From positions 1 through 58,737 of the IMG/VR virus record IMGVR_UViG_3300030107_004408: a stretch of DNA of 58,737 nt; one strand, written 5' to 3'. Both the position numbers and the translations under genes were made by a program. Shown here piece by piece: positions 24,601-35,700 of this stretch. This DNA is from a virus. The notes beneath the pieces are model-generated. The model had not been told where the DNA came from and did no database searches. It saw nothing but the letters and a program-made list of their open reading frames with translations. Each line of letters begins with the position of its first letter. The stretch's first letter is position 1.

Positions 24601-27600
24601 TTTCCAGTTTTACTTTCAGCGGAAGATTAGACGGATCTGTAAGACTGTTGTGCAGGAACATATCCCACAACGGATCACGCATAGATGTTGGGATGGCCGC
24701 AGACATTCCCGTCTTCAGCATAATCGGTGCTTCAGTCAGGCCATCCCAAGTGACGTAAGATTCCAACAGCTCTCGGGTGCGGTCTGCTATTGCACGCTCT
24801 TTGCGCTCACTTGCTGTAAGTTTTTCTCCAGTGGGCTTTTTGGCGCCTTTTGGAATTACGCCGGCTTCTTTCCTGGCCTTTCTGCCGAGCCAATAGAGGT
24901 CGTTGCCCATGTCGTCGACTAGGTGTTGGATCGTTTTTACGATTTCCACCATGTCTTCGTTGAATTTCCCTCCGATTATCGCGCTCGCAGGATCTTGGAA
25001 ATTCCTTAGAAATTCCTGCATTTTATTGATGCCCTGCGCAATGACACCGCTTTTCCCTGCAACTAGGCGAAGTAGTGCTGGATCCTTCCTCACGTTTTCC
25101 AGCATATCGGCTACCCGTAGGCCGGCAGCTTCGGGGTGTATGTCGAAAAATACCCTACGCAGTTCTTCTGGAAGACCCGTTAACGCTTCAACTTCTCTGG
25201 CCTGTAAGCGTAATTGTTTTGGTTTTCCCTGCTGTTTCCATGCTTTGCGTAAATTCTTATAAGTATCGGAAGCGATGCCGCCTACAGTGGCTCCCTTGTT
25301 TGCCCCAGTTGGGCGTGCAGTCGCTGCCCTGCGTACGGCTTTGCCGTAGATTGAATCTATTTGGGAAAACAAGCTCGGCGCATCTACAGTTCTGCCTAAT
25401 GTTTTCTTATCTTCTTTAGAGGTAAATGTGGCCAGCCAATCGTATGCGCTACCTTGACGTTCTGGCCCTTGGAGGGTGTGGCGAAACTTAGACCACCAAC
25501 TAGCCCTAGGGCGCATGCCATTGGCTACGCCTTCAGGTACTGCCTTTAAGGCTGCGTACCCACGCCTAAGCTCGTCTGCAACGTCCCGATAAACGTTACC
25601 TACCAGCTCAAGCTCACGCTGTTGCCGTGCAGCCGACAGCATGTCAGACACAGCATTTGATACCATCTCAAAATGGCGCTTAAGGTTTTCCTGAGATCCT
25701 TTCCAAAGAGTTCCTAGCTTTCTAGATACAGCTTCATTGGTTTTACGGGCATCTCTTGCGGTTCTCTTAAGGGCCTTTTCAGTATCCTTGTACCACTTTC
25801 CGACGCTTGCTGGGTACTTGATAGTACCCCGGTGCAGGTTCCTCTCTGTTAATGGCAACTCTCGTACAATGTCGTGCCCGATGTCTTGGTTTAGCTTGTG
25901 GCTTGCCGTCATGATTTTCTGCGTGGCAATATCTGCACGCTTGCCCGGTTGGGCGCATTCATCGAAATACGGCTTCAGGGCTTCTTGGGCCTTCTTGAGT
26001 TCTGCTTCTGCAGCTTGCGTCTTTGCCCTGGCTTTTTCTAGGTCTTTCTTCGCAGCCTTGAGGCGTCGTCGTAGGGTGTCCGCTTGCTTCGGCGTGATCA
26101 GCAGGCCTTGTGCAAACTCTTTGAACTCATCCAAGTTTAAAAGACCGGTCGGCATTTCTGCAGTCGGCAAGCTACCTGTTTCTACAGCTCGTCTTGTATT
26201 AGCAACACTCTGCTCTTGAAGCTCTTTCAGCACACCTTCGGCTTTAGCTTGCTGCGCAGACGCACGGTCGTGGACACCGTTGGCGCGTTGGGCTTCTCTG
26301 ACTTCGTTTTTGTATTTGTTGTCAATTCCGTTGAAGACTTCTTCAAGCTCGTCTAACTCTTTTTCAGCCGCAGCTACTGTGTCGTCATAGTGCTTAGCAA
26401 AAGGAGCATTATTTTTTGCTACTCCTTGGAAGTTCTCCAAAGTTTTCTGGGCATGCTGTGCTTCTATTTCGGTAGCTCTAAATTCATTCAAAGCCGCATC
26501 AATTTCCCATGAGCCATGGTTGGGCGTTGCTTCGTATGGGGCTCCGTATCTACCGGTATCTGGATCTCTCCTAATCACAAGCGGTTGGCCCTGCCTTGCG
26601 TCTTCTGCTGCTTTCTTCGCTTCCCCGGCACGCCGGGGCATCATCCCCGTTTCACTCGGAATGGGAAGAGGCTTCCGTTCTGGCGCCCAAGCATTGAACC
26701 TAGCTTTCGGATCGGCCAGTAAAATCTCGTAGTCCCGCACGGCCTGCTGGGTAGATTCCAAAAGCTCGTCAGCAGATCGCCAAGTTCCAAGTTCTTTTTG
26801 CCCGAGGAGGCGCAGTGTTTTAGGGTTATCCAGCGTGCGCGTCACGTATGGTACTGGTTGTATTTGACCCGATTCTATCAGTATGCGGATTCTTGCATTG
26901 CCCAACCCTTGGAGCACTAAGTCTTTGCCTGCTTCGCTTAGGATCGGGAAAGGAGCATACGCGGCAGCTCGTCCCAGAGCTGGGTTCATTCCCAGTAGCT
27001 GCCTAGTTGCGCTTTCGCCCAGAGTCAGGACGGAATGCTCAATCAAGTTGGCGGCCTGGACCCCTGCAGTTTGTGCCTTTTCCAGCTCGTAACCGTAGTC
27101 TAGGTAGGCGCCTACATCATCAGGATGTTTTGCGGCGGCCTTCTCATGTATTCTGGGGTCTGAGAATATCTCATCTGAGCCCTTGTGTTTAAGTGCTGCT
27201 CGGAGTTTTTCAGGGGTAATTGGCTTTGGCTTTTTCTTTCCAGCTTGTTTGGACACTAGTTCTTCTAGTGCGGCTACTCTCCTGCCGTGGCGAGCGGCCA
27301 GTGTAGAAGTTTGGTCTACTAGATCGCGGCCCAGCAGTGCCGCTTCATCTTCTGCAGCAAGCCTGAACGAGGGGGCATCGTCATAAATGCCTTTAGTGCT
27401 AGCTTCTTTCCTAGCTGTTGTTTTTGCCAGTTCAGCTTCTCGATGTCGGATACCCCTAACGAGATCGCCCTCTGTCTGTACCATGCGTGCGCCGATTCGG
27501 TCGCGCACGATGAAGGGCAGTGCTGCGTTTTTACTCCCCAACATCTTTTCAGCATGGGCATGCCGCTCTGCTAGCGGTGCGTCTTCGGCTAGACCAAAAG

Positions 27601-30600
27601 CTTTCGGATTATCGATGATCTGTTGGGCAGCTTCAAGGTGTTTGATGTTCCGGCCCATCTTGTACCGGAAGGCGGTGTGGTACAAGCGCCAACCACCTTT
27701 CGTCACCTTTGCTCCGATAGCTATACCACCGGTAAAGGGGTCTGGACCTGCGATGTCGACTATCCAGCCTCCTGCCTCTCCAATTCTTCCGGCCGTACGT
27801 TTCGCAGAATAAAGATCCGCACCTTCTAGGTCTGTACCTGCGTTTACAGCTTCCTGGAACAGGTGGTTCATATTTTCACTGAACCAAGCGCCCTCGTTCA
27901 CATTTTGGATGAGCATGGTATCGATGGCACCATTGCCCGTGCTTCCGGTGATTATCTTGTATTGAGCTTCAGCGTGGGCTCTTACATCGTTTCCAAATAC
28001 GGTAGACCCGAATGGCAGCATGTCTACTGCTACGCCAAGGGGAGTAAGCTCTGTTTTTAGCTTCTCTACTTCTTCCGCATACCAGTCGGTCTGTATGCCG
28101 TATTCCAAAGTGCGAGATTGGTTTCCGACAATGGTCATCGGAAACAATTTGTTTAGCCACTGGAATGAAGATTCTTTCTGAAAATCAACTACGGGTAAAA
28201 TTTCACCGTGAAAAAGTTCCGGGTCTACTGTGATGAATGTCCAGACCTCTTCGCCGTTTTCATCCAGTTTTGTTGTTTCTAAGCCTGTCGGAATGGCGAG
28301 CCCTGCAGCTTCTACCTGCTTCACTATCTGAGCAAATTCGACAGAATCTATTTGCTGATTAGGCTCAATTGGTTTTTTTAAGACTTTATTGGCATCGCCC
28401 ACATCAACAATTTTTGTGGTCAGCACCGGAACTTGCTTTACCCCCATGTGAACTGCTTGGCTCAAGTCCATTTCAGTGGGGTCTAGTCCTGCTTGCAGCC
28501 ACGCTGACCGATTAGACGGGTAATGTACATAGGCTTGGTTGTGTGACTGCCACGCCGCCATGAGCGGGCGAAGTGCCGGCGTGTACGACATCACGTTTTC
28601 TACAACACTGTCTGGGTCTTCGATGAAGAACGCGATGCCCCGGTTGCGCGACAGTACTCTTGTTACGTCAATCCAAGCTAGCCTTTCGGCTTCTTCTTTA
28701 AACTCCGCTATCTTATCATCAGGGATGGTGTGGGAGTGGGGTCCGAGATCTCGTGTCCCCAGGTATTTTGCAGCTTGTGCATCGTAATACCAGTTTCTTA
28801 GCCTATTTTGTAGGCCATCGTCACCGTCCAGCTTGATGGCGCCGTTGGGTAACCACTGGATAAGAACTTCCCCTGGAGGGGGGTACATACTTTCTTGTAC
28901 CTTTCTCGTTGCGTCAGCTTTGACCTTAGATAAAAGCTTTTCTTCCCTACTCTCCGGTGTCGAGTACAGACTTTCCTGATTGACTACCTTAGTTAGCCCA
29001 AGGTAGGGCTCAAGCATTGCCGCAGCGTGTGCAACTCCTATGCTGTCTTCGGCGGCTACACCTAGGTGGTCTGCCATCGACACTAGCTTTACGCCTTCTT
29101 CCGTGGCTACATACATCTGACGGTCTTTGTAGGCGTCTAGTTGCTTAGCACCAAAGCTGTTGGGTGCATGCGGCAGCTCCTTATACATGAGCGCAGGCGT
29201 AAACTCGTACATCGGCGCATACGAGCCTGGGTCTGATGGGTCGTAGTATTCCGGCAACCCTTCCACCCCAGCATAATTTATGACCCACCAGGGAGCTATT
29301 GACGGTGCTTGCATAGCGGATCTGATGTCGATCTCGCCCTGGGCTCGTATAGCAGCTTGCACACCAGAGTGTCCGATTTCGCCTGTGGCTATTTTTTCCT
29401 CAATCCTGAGCGTCTCGTTTTTAATGGAGTACCAAGCGTCCATTCGCTGCATGGCTGCGGGATCTCTTACTCCCTCCCTGAACCTCCTTTCGGCTTCTTT
29501 GCTCCTGGTATGCGCTCCCATGGCAGCAAACTGGCGTTCTTCTGCCGTAAGCATATAGTCAGTACCATCTGGCCCGATGTAGGCCACCGGAATTGGGAAT
29601 ACGCTTAGGCCGCCATTTTCCGGGTCTACGTATAGGCGCTCGTATTCTCCTAACTCTGGGTTCCAAACCTCCGTAGTTACCGGCCACACAATGTAGGGAG
29701 AGTGGGCAATGGAGCGGTTCCACCTGAACGGAGCCGATTCCATGGGAAACTTATTGGAATATTCCTGCTCCGCTTCGTGCCAAGCTTCCACCCAGGAAGA
29801 CACCGACTTAAGTGTCTTTGCCGTAGGGTGTTCGGGGTTTGAAGTTTGCAGTGCAGCCAGCACATCTCGATCAACACGAAACGGCGTAGTTGCAGTTCTG
29901 TCTACAAAGGTTTCATGCCGCCTAGGCCAGGGGTCTACTCCAGTCAATCTGCGGAATGAAGACGCAAACATGTCTTCTTTTGCGGCATGCAATGCAGTGC
30001 CACCTATGGCTACGCCATCCCACCCAGGTAGCCGTGCTCTGTTGCTGTGCCCAATATTCTCAGCATCGTAGACAGTTGATAGCAACTGGTTTTCGCCGCC
30101 TTCGCCTTCCTTGACATCTCTAGACGATATTTTCAATTGGCGAATTGCTTGTGTGAATCCCAGCATTTCTTGGGGATTCGGGCTTCTGGCCGATTTAAGT
30201 AGCTGCTCTCGGTAGGCATATACATGCCTAGCTTCTGCTTCAAACGCCTCTTTCCAGGCAGGGTCTTCTGGGCCGCTGAAGGTTATCAACCGGGCAGTGC
30301 CATCTCTGTCACGCATAACGTGGCGATTTAGACGCCTGTCGTACCTTACTTTTTCTTCGGTATAAGGTATGTATTGAAATTCTCTGCCAGATATTTCAGC
30401 AATCTTTTTCGGGCTACCTGCCTTTGCAAACGGATCCGTTGCAATACTTACTTCTTTTTCGGTACCTTCTTGGGATAGCCAGAAGTAAGCTGCCCGGTGG
30501 GCTGGCAGACCATTGATGTGGAGCCAACCATGGGTCTTGGCTTCATCTCCCCAGTTCGGATCTACCATCATGGCTCTGGATCTACTTGCTACGAAGGCGT

Positions 30601-32752
30601 CCAGCTCGTGCGTGTCTACAATTTTGTGCGCCATAAGGGATTCTATTTGCCCTTCTGGAGTCTGACTGGCGCCACCCTGCGCCGCCTTTACCATTTCGGC
30701 AGAAGCGTTATCTAAGTCAATAATACCTCTTCTAGCATTTGCCCTAAGGTGTGATGCCTTGGTCAGCCATTCCTTATCTTCTGCCCGTAGGAGGTGGGTC
30801 TGTTGTTGCATCTCCTCTTGGAGTTGCTTTTCTAGCCACTGCTCCATTGCTTCGGAGTCTCTAGACCAGTGTCGGCTTACGACTACCTTGTCCCCTATGA
30901 TGTCAGCAACCATGCCTTCGGCGAGTTCAATCTCGTCGTAAGGGTTCAAAGAACCATATTGCAGTGCTTGGCTTTGCTTATTCTCTCCACCAAAAAGAGG
31001 TGCTATACCCGTCATATGCCACAAGGCCGCAGCGCGCTCCTTCCTCTTGTAGTTATAGGCCCACATTTCACCGTGAGCGTGTCCGTAGTCCAGTCTCCTT
31101 TGGAACTCTGCTCTTCGTTTTTTGTAGTCCTCCTCGGCAGCTTCTCGGAGTAACCGCTGGGTTACCTTTGCTTGATCGGAAAAAGAGGTTTGCTCAAAAC
31201 GCTGCTGTTCTACCAGGTGGCCTTCTACGTCTCCAGTACCGATGTAGTACATGCGGGCTTTATTATGGTGATCTGTAAATGTTTCAGATGCCGCATTTTC
31301 TAGCTTAGCTGTGAGGGCATCGAGATCTTCTTGGCTGTCGAGGGTGGGCGCATGCTTTAAGGCTTCTATGCCTACGTCGGCAGCAGATTCCCCCGTAAAC
31401 AGCGCATCAGATATTAGCCTAAGCTCATCTGCCGTGAGTACCGTCTCCCCGTCTTTGTTGACACTCCCGTGGCCAGCGGCAAGCAGCTTCTCCTCCATCT
31501 CTTCCATTTCATCAGAAAAAGATTTTTGCAGCATTTCTTCTTCTAAGCGTTTTTGCGCTTCAATAATAGCCTTTTCGGGATCCATACCGCCGTCGATTAG
31601 CTCACGCTCGATCCTGTAGAACGCCACTGCCCATTTCAAGTCATCGCTAGCGTCGGGCCGTAAGATTTCGGCCCAAGTTTTCGGGGACGGCTCTACAACC
31701 CACTCGGCCTTAGTCTCATTTTTTCGCCAATAGTCCGGTTTTATGACGATCTGATAGCTCTCGGGAAGGCCCGCAAACTTGCGGTGCTTGTAGTAGTCTG
31801 GCTGATAAAGCAACGAATTGGCGGCATCCGTATCCGTAACGTTGCCTTCTGCAACCTGATCGAAATTGGATACAAAATTGCCGTCTTTTACGCTAAATCC
31901 ATAAAGGGTATCTGCCCGTGAATTCCAACGAGCAAATTCGTCTCTAACTTCCTTTTCCATTATTTTGCCCCACACCATCTCAAGTGGGGCTTGGATTCTG
32001 TCCGATTTAACTACTACGGCAGGCCCAACGGGATGTGTGTGGAGTTCGTATAAGTCTTCTGAGTCTCTTGTTTTCCGCCCGTCGATTTCTATCTCACCGA
32101 ACGAGGGTACTTTGTATACAGTGTATGTGTATACGTTCATGCGCCGGGCGCGGTAGCCCTCGGGGATTTCAGCAGGCTTGTATTTTCCTTCCCAGTAGAA
32201 GCCAAACTCGTCGTCAATGATATCTAAATCTGGCCCTGTAGTTAATCCAGCCTCTTTCGCTGCAATAGCAGCATCTTGCTCAGACGGAAGGGATCCCAGC
32301 CCAGTGGTGGGTACTTCGCTTTCTGGGATTAGGGATCCTGTACCTTTCAGTTCCATTTGGCCCAGAGACGCCAGCCGTTGGGTTTCCCTGGCGGCATCGA
32401 TCTGGGCTTGCTTAACTTGGACAGCCTCTTCTGCTATTTTCTCTGACGATGGTGTGGGGAGCTGAAAGTCGCCCCCCAAAGTTGTATCTGTCGCCGCAAA
32501 TCTGGCAAACTCTGACTGTACATCTGCAATATATTTATTGGGGTCAAATTCAGTGCTTTCTTGTTGCTTTTGCACTGCAGAAGTAGACGAAAAGCGTACG
32601 TACCGCTCAAAGTCGGCCGGGTACATTCCGTACTTTCTAAAGTACTTTTCCGCAGGGCCGTCTGGGTCAAAAGAATCGTCACGCAGCTCGTCATCGCTGG
32701 GTGGCTTGATCCTTATTTCCGACCCTTCCGGCGTCTCTTCGGATTCACTCAT
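21656..32752 (-). CDS. Giant internal virion / ejection protein (3698 aa)
   Basis: The gene takes up about 19% of the genome. The protein is mostly helical and charged, with long Lys/Glu/Ala stretches (about residues 2050-2400). Near residues 3265-3280 it has KVMPFWRFWRLAF, which recalls the PFYTWxR segment of large phage internal or 'polyvalent' proteins. No polymerase or transglycosylase motif was found by eye. Its position after the nozzle, spikes and a PG-binding protein fits the internal proteins that podoviruses eject to form a channel across the cell envelope. It overlaps the 1374-aa gene by 8 bases. TTGGAAAATTC precedes the ATG. The ejection role is inferred. Confidence 0.7.
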   Translation of the reverse strand: MSESEETPEGSEIRIKPPSDDELRDDSFDPDGPAEKYFRKYGMYPADFERYVRFSSTSAVQKQQESTEFDPNKYIADVQSEFARFAATDTTLGGDFQLPTPSSEKIAEEAVQVKQAQIDAARETQRLASLGQMELKGTGSLIPESEVPTTGLGSLPSEQDAAIAAKEAGLTTGPDLDIIDDEFGFYWEGKYKPAEIPEGYRARRMNVYTYTVYKVPSFGEIEIDGRKTRDSEDLYELHTHPVGPAVVVKSDRIQAPLEMVWGKIMEKEVRDEFARWNSRADTLYGFSVKDGNFVSNFDQVAEGNVTDTDAANSLLYQPDYYKHRKFAGLPESYQIVIKPDYWRKNETKAEWVVEPSPKTWAEILRPDASDDLKWAVAFYRIERELIDGGMDPEKAIIEAQKRLEEEMLQKSFSDEMEEMEEKLLAAGHGSVNKDGETVLTADELRLISDALFTGESAADVGIEALKHAPTLDSQEDLDALTAKLENAASETFTDHHNKARMYYIGTGDVEGHLVEQQRFEQTSFSDQAKVTQRLLREAAEEDYKKRRAEFQRRLDYGHAHGEMWAYNYKRKERAAALWHMTGIAPLFGGENKQSQALQYGSLNPYDEIELAEGMVADIIGDKVVVSRHWSRDSEAMEQWLEKQLQEEMQQQTHLLRAEDKEWLTKASHLRANARRGIIDLDNASAEMVKAAQGGASQTPEGQIESLMAHKIVDTHELDAFVASRSRAMMVDPNWGDEAKTHGWLHINGLPAHRAAYFWLSQEGTEKEVSIATDPFAKAGSPKKIAEISGREFQYIPYTEEKVRYDRRLNRHVMRDRDGTARLITFSGPEDPAWKEAFEAEARHVYAYREQLLKSARSPNPQEMLGFTQAIRQLKISSRDVKEGEGGENQLLSTVYDAENIGHSNRARLPGWDGVAIGGTALHAAKEDMFASSFRRLTGVDPWPRRHETFVDRTATTPFRVDRDVLAALQTSNPEHPTAKTLKSVSSWVEAWHEAEQEYSNKFPMESAPFRWNRSIAHSPYIVWPVTTEVWNPELGEYERLYVDPENGGLSVFPIPVAYIGPDGTDYMLTAEERQFAAMGAHTRSKEAERRFREGVRDPAAMQRMDAWYSIKNETLRIEEKIATGEIGHSGVQAAIRAQGEIDIRSAMQAPSIAPWWVINYAGVEGLPEYYDPSDPGSYAPMYEFTPALMYKELPHAPNSFGAKQLDAYKDRQMYVATEEGVKLVSMADHLGVAAEDSIGVAHAAAMLEPYLGLTKVVNQESLYSTPESREEKLLSKVKADATRKVQESMYPPPGEVLIQWLPNGAIKLDGDDGLQNRLRNWYYDAQAAKYLGTRDLGPHSHTIPDDKIAEFKEEAERLAWIDVTRVLSRNRGIAFFIEDPDSVVENVMSYTPALRPLMAAWQSHNQAYVHYPSNRSAWLQAGLDPTEMDLSQAVHMGVKQVPVLTTKIVDVGDANKVLKKPIEPNQQIDSVEFAQIVKQVEAAGLAIPTGLETTKLDENGEEVWTFITVDPELFHGEILPVVDFQKESSFQWLNKLFPMTIVGNQSRTLEYGIQTDWYAEEVEKLKTELTPLGVAVDMLPFGSTVFGNDVRAHAEAQYKIITGSTGNGAIDTMLIQNVNEGAWFSENMNHLFQEAVNAGTDLEGADLYSAKRTAGRIGEAGGWIVDIAGPDPFTGGIAIGAKVTKGGWRLYHTAFRYKMGRNIKHLEAAQQIIDNPKAFGLAEDAPLAERHAHAEKMLGSKNAALPFIVRDRIGARMVQTEGDLVRGIRHREAELAKTTARKEASTKGIYDDAPSFRLAAEDEAALLGRDLVDQTSTLAARHGRRVAALEELVSKQAGKKKPKPITPEKLRAALKHKGSDEIFSDPRIHEKAAAKHPDDVGAYLDYGYELEKAQTAGVQAANLIEHSVLTLGESATRQLLGMNPALGRAAAYAPFPILSEAGKDLVLQGLGNARIRILIESGQIQPVPYVTRTLDNPKTLRLLGQKELGTWRSADELLESTQQAVRDYEILLADPKARFNAWAPERKPLPIPSETGMMPRRAGEAKKAAEDARQGQPLVIRRDPDTGRYGAPYEATPNHGSWEIDAALNEFRATEIEAQHAQKTLENFQGVAKNNAPFAKHYDDTVAAAEKELDELEEVFNGIDNKYKNEVREAQRANGVHDRASAQQAKAEGVLKELQEQSVANTRRAVETGSLPTAEMPTGLLNLDEFKEFAQGLLITPKQADTLRRRLKAAKKDLEKARAKTQAAEAELKKAQEALKPYFDECAQPGKRADIATQKIMTASHKLNQDIGHDIVRELPLTERNLHRGTIKYPASVGKWYKDTEKALKRTARDARKTNEAVSRKLGTLWKGSQENLKRHFEMVSNAVSDMLSAARQQRELELVGNVYRDVADELRRGYAALKAVPEGVANGMRPRASWWSKFRHTLQGPERQGSAYDWLATFTSKEDKKTLGRTVDAPSLFSQIDSIYGKAVRRAATARPTGANKGATVGGIASDTYKNLRKAWKQQGKPKQLRLQAREVEALTGLPEELRRVFFDIHPEAAGLRVADMLENVRKDPALLRLVAGKSGVIAQGINKMQEFLRNFQDPASAIIGGKFNEDMVEIVKTIQHLVDDMGNDLYWLGRKARKEAGVIPKGAKKPTGEKLTASERKERAIADRTRELLESYVTWDGLTEAPIMLKTGMSAAIPTSMRDPLWDMFLHNSLTDPSNLPLKVKLERAEAAEIKRRRKLVAKRNAGTITEKQTEELRLILREEEISKQIAGRKKALRNMTAKQAEEGGKKVEREVAKLEKMKGKEPTWKEKWLDENYGPTWNSPMAEGNTFISWATHWWPSSSRAALTPDIAASITADAYKILEDTAKLMQKGELPTSKLAYEYAENRLRNATRVSSRKTLEDGTTAAAHADVDRDVTRATASGVMAITAGALKQHMWELTAKRILGTVTTKEAAAANKIWDGAYATLSEADLIAGYGVLNKMGMPVTTSYYRTAENAKRYHYMHKVATDSDGRALFMPQSVLKAVEDSLNVQGKEIGRLYQKSAEKGAEQQLGAMSTFNTLWKQSVITGTVIPRPQYVNTNLWGDWSQMVFGHGYEIGTRVTFNTLSGIPWWSERLGKSMDEVTDAVFRSRKGKGRQAPMHIMASPSSAVFNTWANKIWRGDNGVMRTAHGEVINFRQLRRELHESVLDTQVNEELLNYLTDVTKNAPWHAVGRWSDDIRWFAQHLQTRMRGNLYMELRVRRGFTQKEAVRAVRESLYDWKHGITKAEVATLCKVMPFWRFWRLAFKQMGRRVAEPLTKPNKAIMDSFTGRTALNRIRSQLNFRDRIYDGIIDPHVEGEIQSEQQWLDEMERHLRPDWMLGRALIGHQASPDPDFWVHSRGKPYQYEAMMLPPLTITDIGEIGASWMLGTGAALAHRYDGVQPDRPMSPGGTMGRTPWGTVTPGDWESFIFEPALNMLFPRYKEFLESFLLDAGVDTGGYEKGEYINVNEAEHNIMQKWDSAFGTQLTQRGKSPQFMIDAGAGEYEGRFQMHRGTWLFMQTMVPWVSVEVSGFLNNIYYQNPYAPRYNDLAEAYQKAEGDLGVAWNQIGPPRTPGDASQKSLMSAGWRALQNYSGFKWYPYEASKAFEMGDVWDLDDRGQVIQYRGRKAVTELGELSGEAARGSLAEENLDAYLPSPGTIVERTPEQEIEASKDLPIPRIYDDDEL

Positions 32753-35700
32753 GAATTTTCCAAGTCGGCTTTTTCTTCTTCTTGAACTTTTCGGGAATGG
32801 CTTCTATACGTTTCTGCTCTTCTGCCGCCTTTACGTCTTTCTTGGCCTGTCTTTTCTTTTTTCTAAAGTCTTTTCTGCCCTTCTTCCTACCGGTCAGATC
32901 TTCCTTCGTAGGCCTACGTACGTTCTGACTTGACTTTAGCGATACCTTGGATGTGCCCGGCTCTGCTGTAGGCTCTTTCCAGGTCCTTTCTTTCACTTCC
33001 TCTTTGTCGCCTCTGCGCAGTTCGCTTAGCCTCTTCTTTACGGCCAAATCTCTGGCCTTTCGTTTTGCCTCCATGACAGACTGCGATGCCTTACCATAAG
33101 CGCCTGGACGGCCTCGGTAGCCGATTTGTTCTGTTGAAATGGCATCTCTGAGCCCTGAGACGATCGGCATAGCTCGGACTTCCTTGCCCTTCATGACAGG
33201 ATCTTCTGGCGCGGATTCCATCATAGCTATTGCGCCTTCCATGTTGCCGGCTTCTTTTAGCCTTTGGAATTCTTCCAGCGCGTATTCCGCTTTCGGATGT
33301 ATCTTCATGGGAGTTCGGACACGCTCACGTAGCTTTTCGTATTTCTTTCGGCTCTCCAATTCGCTGAGCATACGCTCATAATATTGAGCCTTGGCCTCTG
33401 CTCGCGCAAGACGCTTCTCTGGCTGCGCATCCCGGCGTTCTTGCATGTCTTCAGCTTCTGGCTGCAGGGCCATAGCATCCCGTTCGTAGTAGCCGGGCAC
33501 ACCTTCTGCTTCTAACTTGTCCGAATCTTCCCTTAGTAGCGAACTGTACATCCTGTCCAGTTCTGTGTCGTCATCTATATCTATTTCGTCGAAGCTTGAT
33601 AAGAACGGATCTTTCTTTGGATCAGGCTTTTTGTCTTCTGTTTCAGGTGTTCGGACTTCCGCCACGTTTTCCGCTAGATCCGGGTTGCCGTCATCGTCGT
33701 CCTTGCGCTTGACAGTTGCCTCTTCGCTCCTCAGCGGTAGTCCCGAAGCCACCCAGTGCTCTCCCATATCCTGCTCTACTCTGTCCATGTAGAGCCCAGA
33801 CTTGACCCGTGTGTCGTTGTCAACACCTTGGCTTTCCATGTGGTGGCTGATCACGGATCTCAGATCTTTTACGGAAATGTTGGAACCACTTAAACCTTTA
33901 ATATAGCGAAGTGCGATTCTCTTCTCGCGGCTGCTCATATCCGTTCTTTTTGCAGTGGACTGGGCAAGTTCTGTAAGAAGGTGATTGATGAATACGCCTA
34001 TAGCTGCTTCGTTACCTAGGCGTACACCGTCTTCTTCAAGTTCCAAGTTTTGGTCTACAATCGGGTCTAAGCCTTCAACGCCCCGCTCTTTATAGCCAGT
34101 ATCGTAATAGGCGTCTGCCACTGCCCAAGCTGTGGCTTGGTCTAGCCGGGTTTGTCCTCGTACTTTTTGAGGCGGAGCTGCACTTTCGTCCAACCTGGCA
34201 TACGGATCTGGGGAACCTTCAATATCCCGCTGTACTTCCCTGCCTGGAAAATCGTCATCACCGAACTCTTGGTCGCGCTGTTCGTAGCCGGTTTCGGTAT
34301 ACTCAAAGTCACGCATTTCAGGTAGGGATAGTTCCCGACCATGGTGGTCTGTTAATCCATCCCATAGCCCCGACTCGGGATGGGCGAAAACCCAGCCTTC
34401 GCTTTCTCCGAGTTCAAGGCGGTCAGACACCATATTCGGGTATTTCTTTGAATTGAGATCGGGATTAAAAGCTTCGGCGCCGTCACTTAGCCACTGCCAC
34501 CCTTGCTCAGGTGTGTGCTTTATGCCATCTCTGCCCATTCGATCTTGTATGCCTAACGGGTCGTCTTTTGTGACACCCAGGAGCACACGAGGTGCGCTTA
34601 TTTCACGTTCCTGGGGAGTATCGTCCAGGTGTTTGCTTATCGTAGGACTAACATCTCGGTACCACACGTACCCGTTTTCGTCTATCCAAAGTCTTGCTCC
34701 GTAAGCGGAATACTTATAAGGTTTTTTGTCTTTGTACCCGCCTGGGCCTACATCAATGCCCGGTGTTAAGTATCCTTCATTGAAATAAACACCGGGTTTT
34801 AGGTCCGCACCTTTTCCGTCGTAATCCTTGATCGTGTTCAGCGTCCATTCCAATTGTTTTTGAACCCACCTTGGCATTTTCTGGTTGTCTTTACGCTCGT
34901 AAAAGCCTTTTTGGGTTTTTTCGAACAAATCCTGCGTAGTAAGTGCTGGATCGGATCGCCATACCCCTTCTTCTTCTATATGCTCTGGTTCAAAGTCTTC
35001 TCTCTCAATCCTCCTATGCGGAGGTGGCGGATACCTCTTCTCCACTGCTGCGGCGGCAAAGGGGTCTACGTCGGGTGTAAGCTTTCTAAGCTCACGCCAC
35101 GTTTCTTCGGTCATCGTGCCTGTGGGAGACAGTCCGTTGGCTTTTTGGAATTTAGTAACAGCGCCGGCTAAGCCCGTGTAGTAGTCGTCGTCGTCACCGC
35201 CACCCTTGATCCCCAGGGCGAGCAGTCGGTCTTGGACTTCAGATACCGCAGGTTTGTTGCCCTTTCTGGTGCTTTTGTCCAACATGGGCATAGGCGGTTC
35301 GCCAACCTCTTCCCGCACTTCGGGAGGGGCCGCTTGGGATTCGGTAGGCTGCACCACACTTGGGTCTGGTTGGTATGCGCCTTGCGTCATTTGGGCTGAA
35401 GGCCTGCCCTTTCCTCCGAACAGCCTCTTTAGCATTCCAGACTTTCTCGCGGCTCCGACCCTTTCTTGCAGGGGTGCGGTTTGTTCTCCGCGTAATACTT
35501 GACCGGCTTCAGCCACTTCGGGTAGCAGCCCTGCTACTTGATTGTCTCTTCCTATGGCTCTCTTAAAGAACTGGTACGCTCGCAATTCTTGGCCAGGAGC
35601 AAACCCAGCTTCCCTCATTTTATTTTGAAAGGGCACACTAGAAAATAATTCTTCTTGCTGGGCGCCGACTGTTTTGTAGCCAGCTCCAATTGAATCTCTG

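Noticed and set aside
21656-32752. Giant protein as an N4-type virion RNA polymerase
   Set aside because: The size is similar, but the T7-like polymerase motifs were not found by eye, and the composition fits an ejection protein better.
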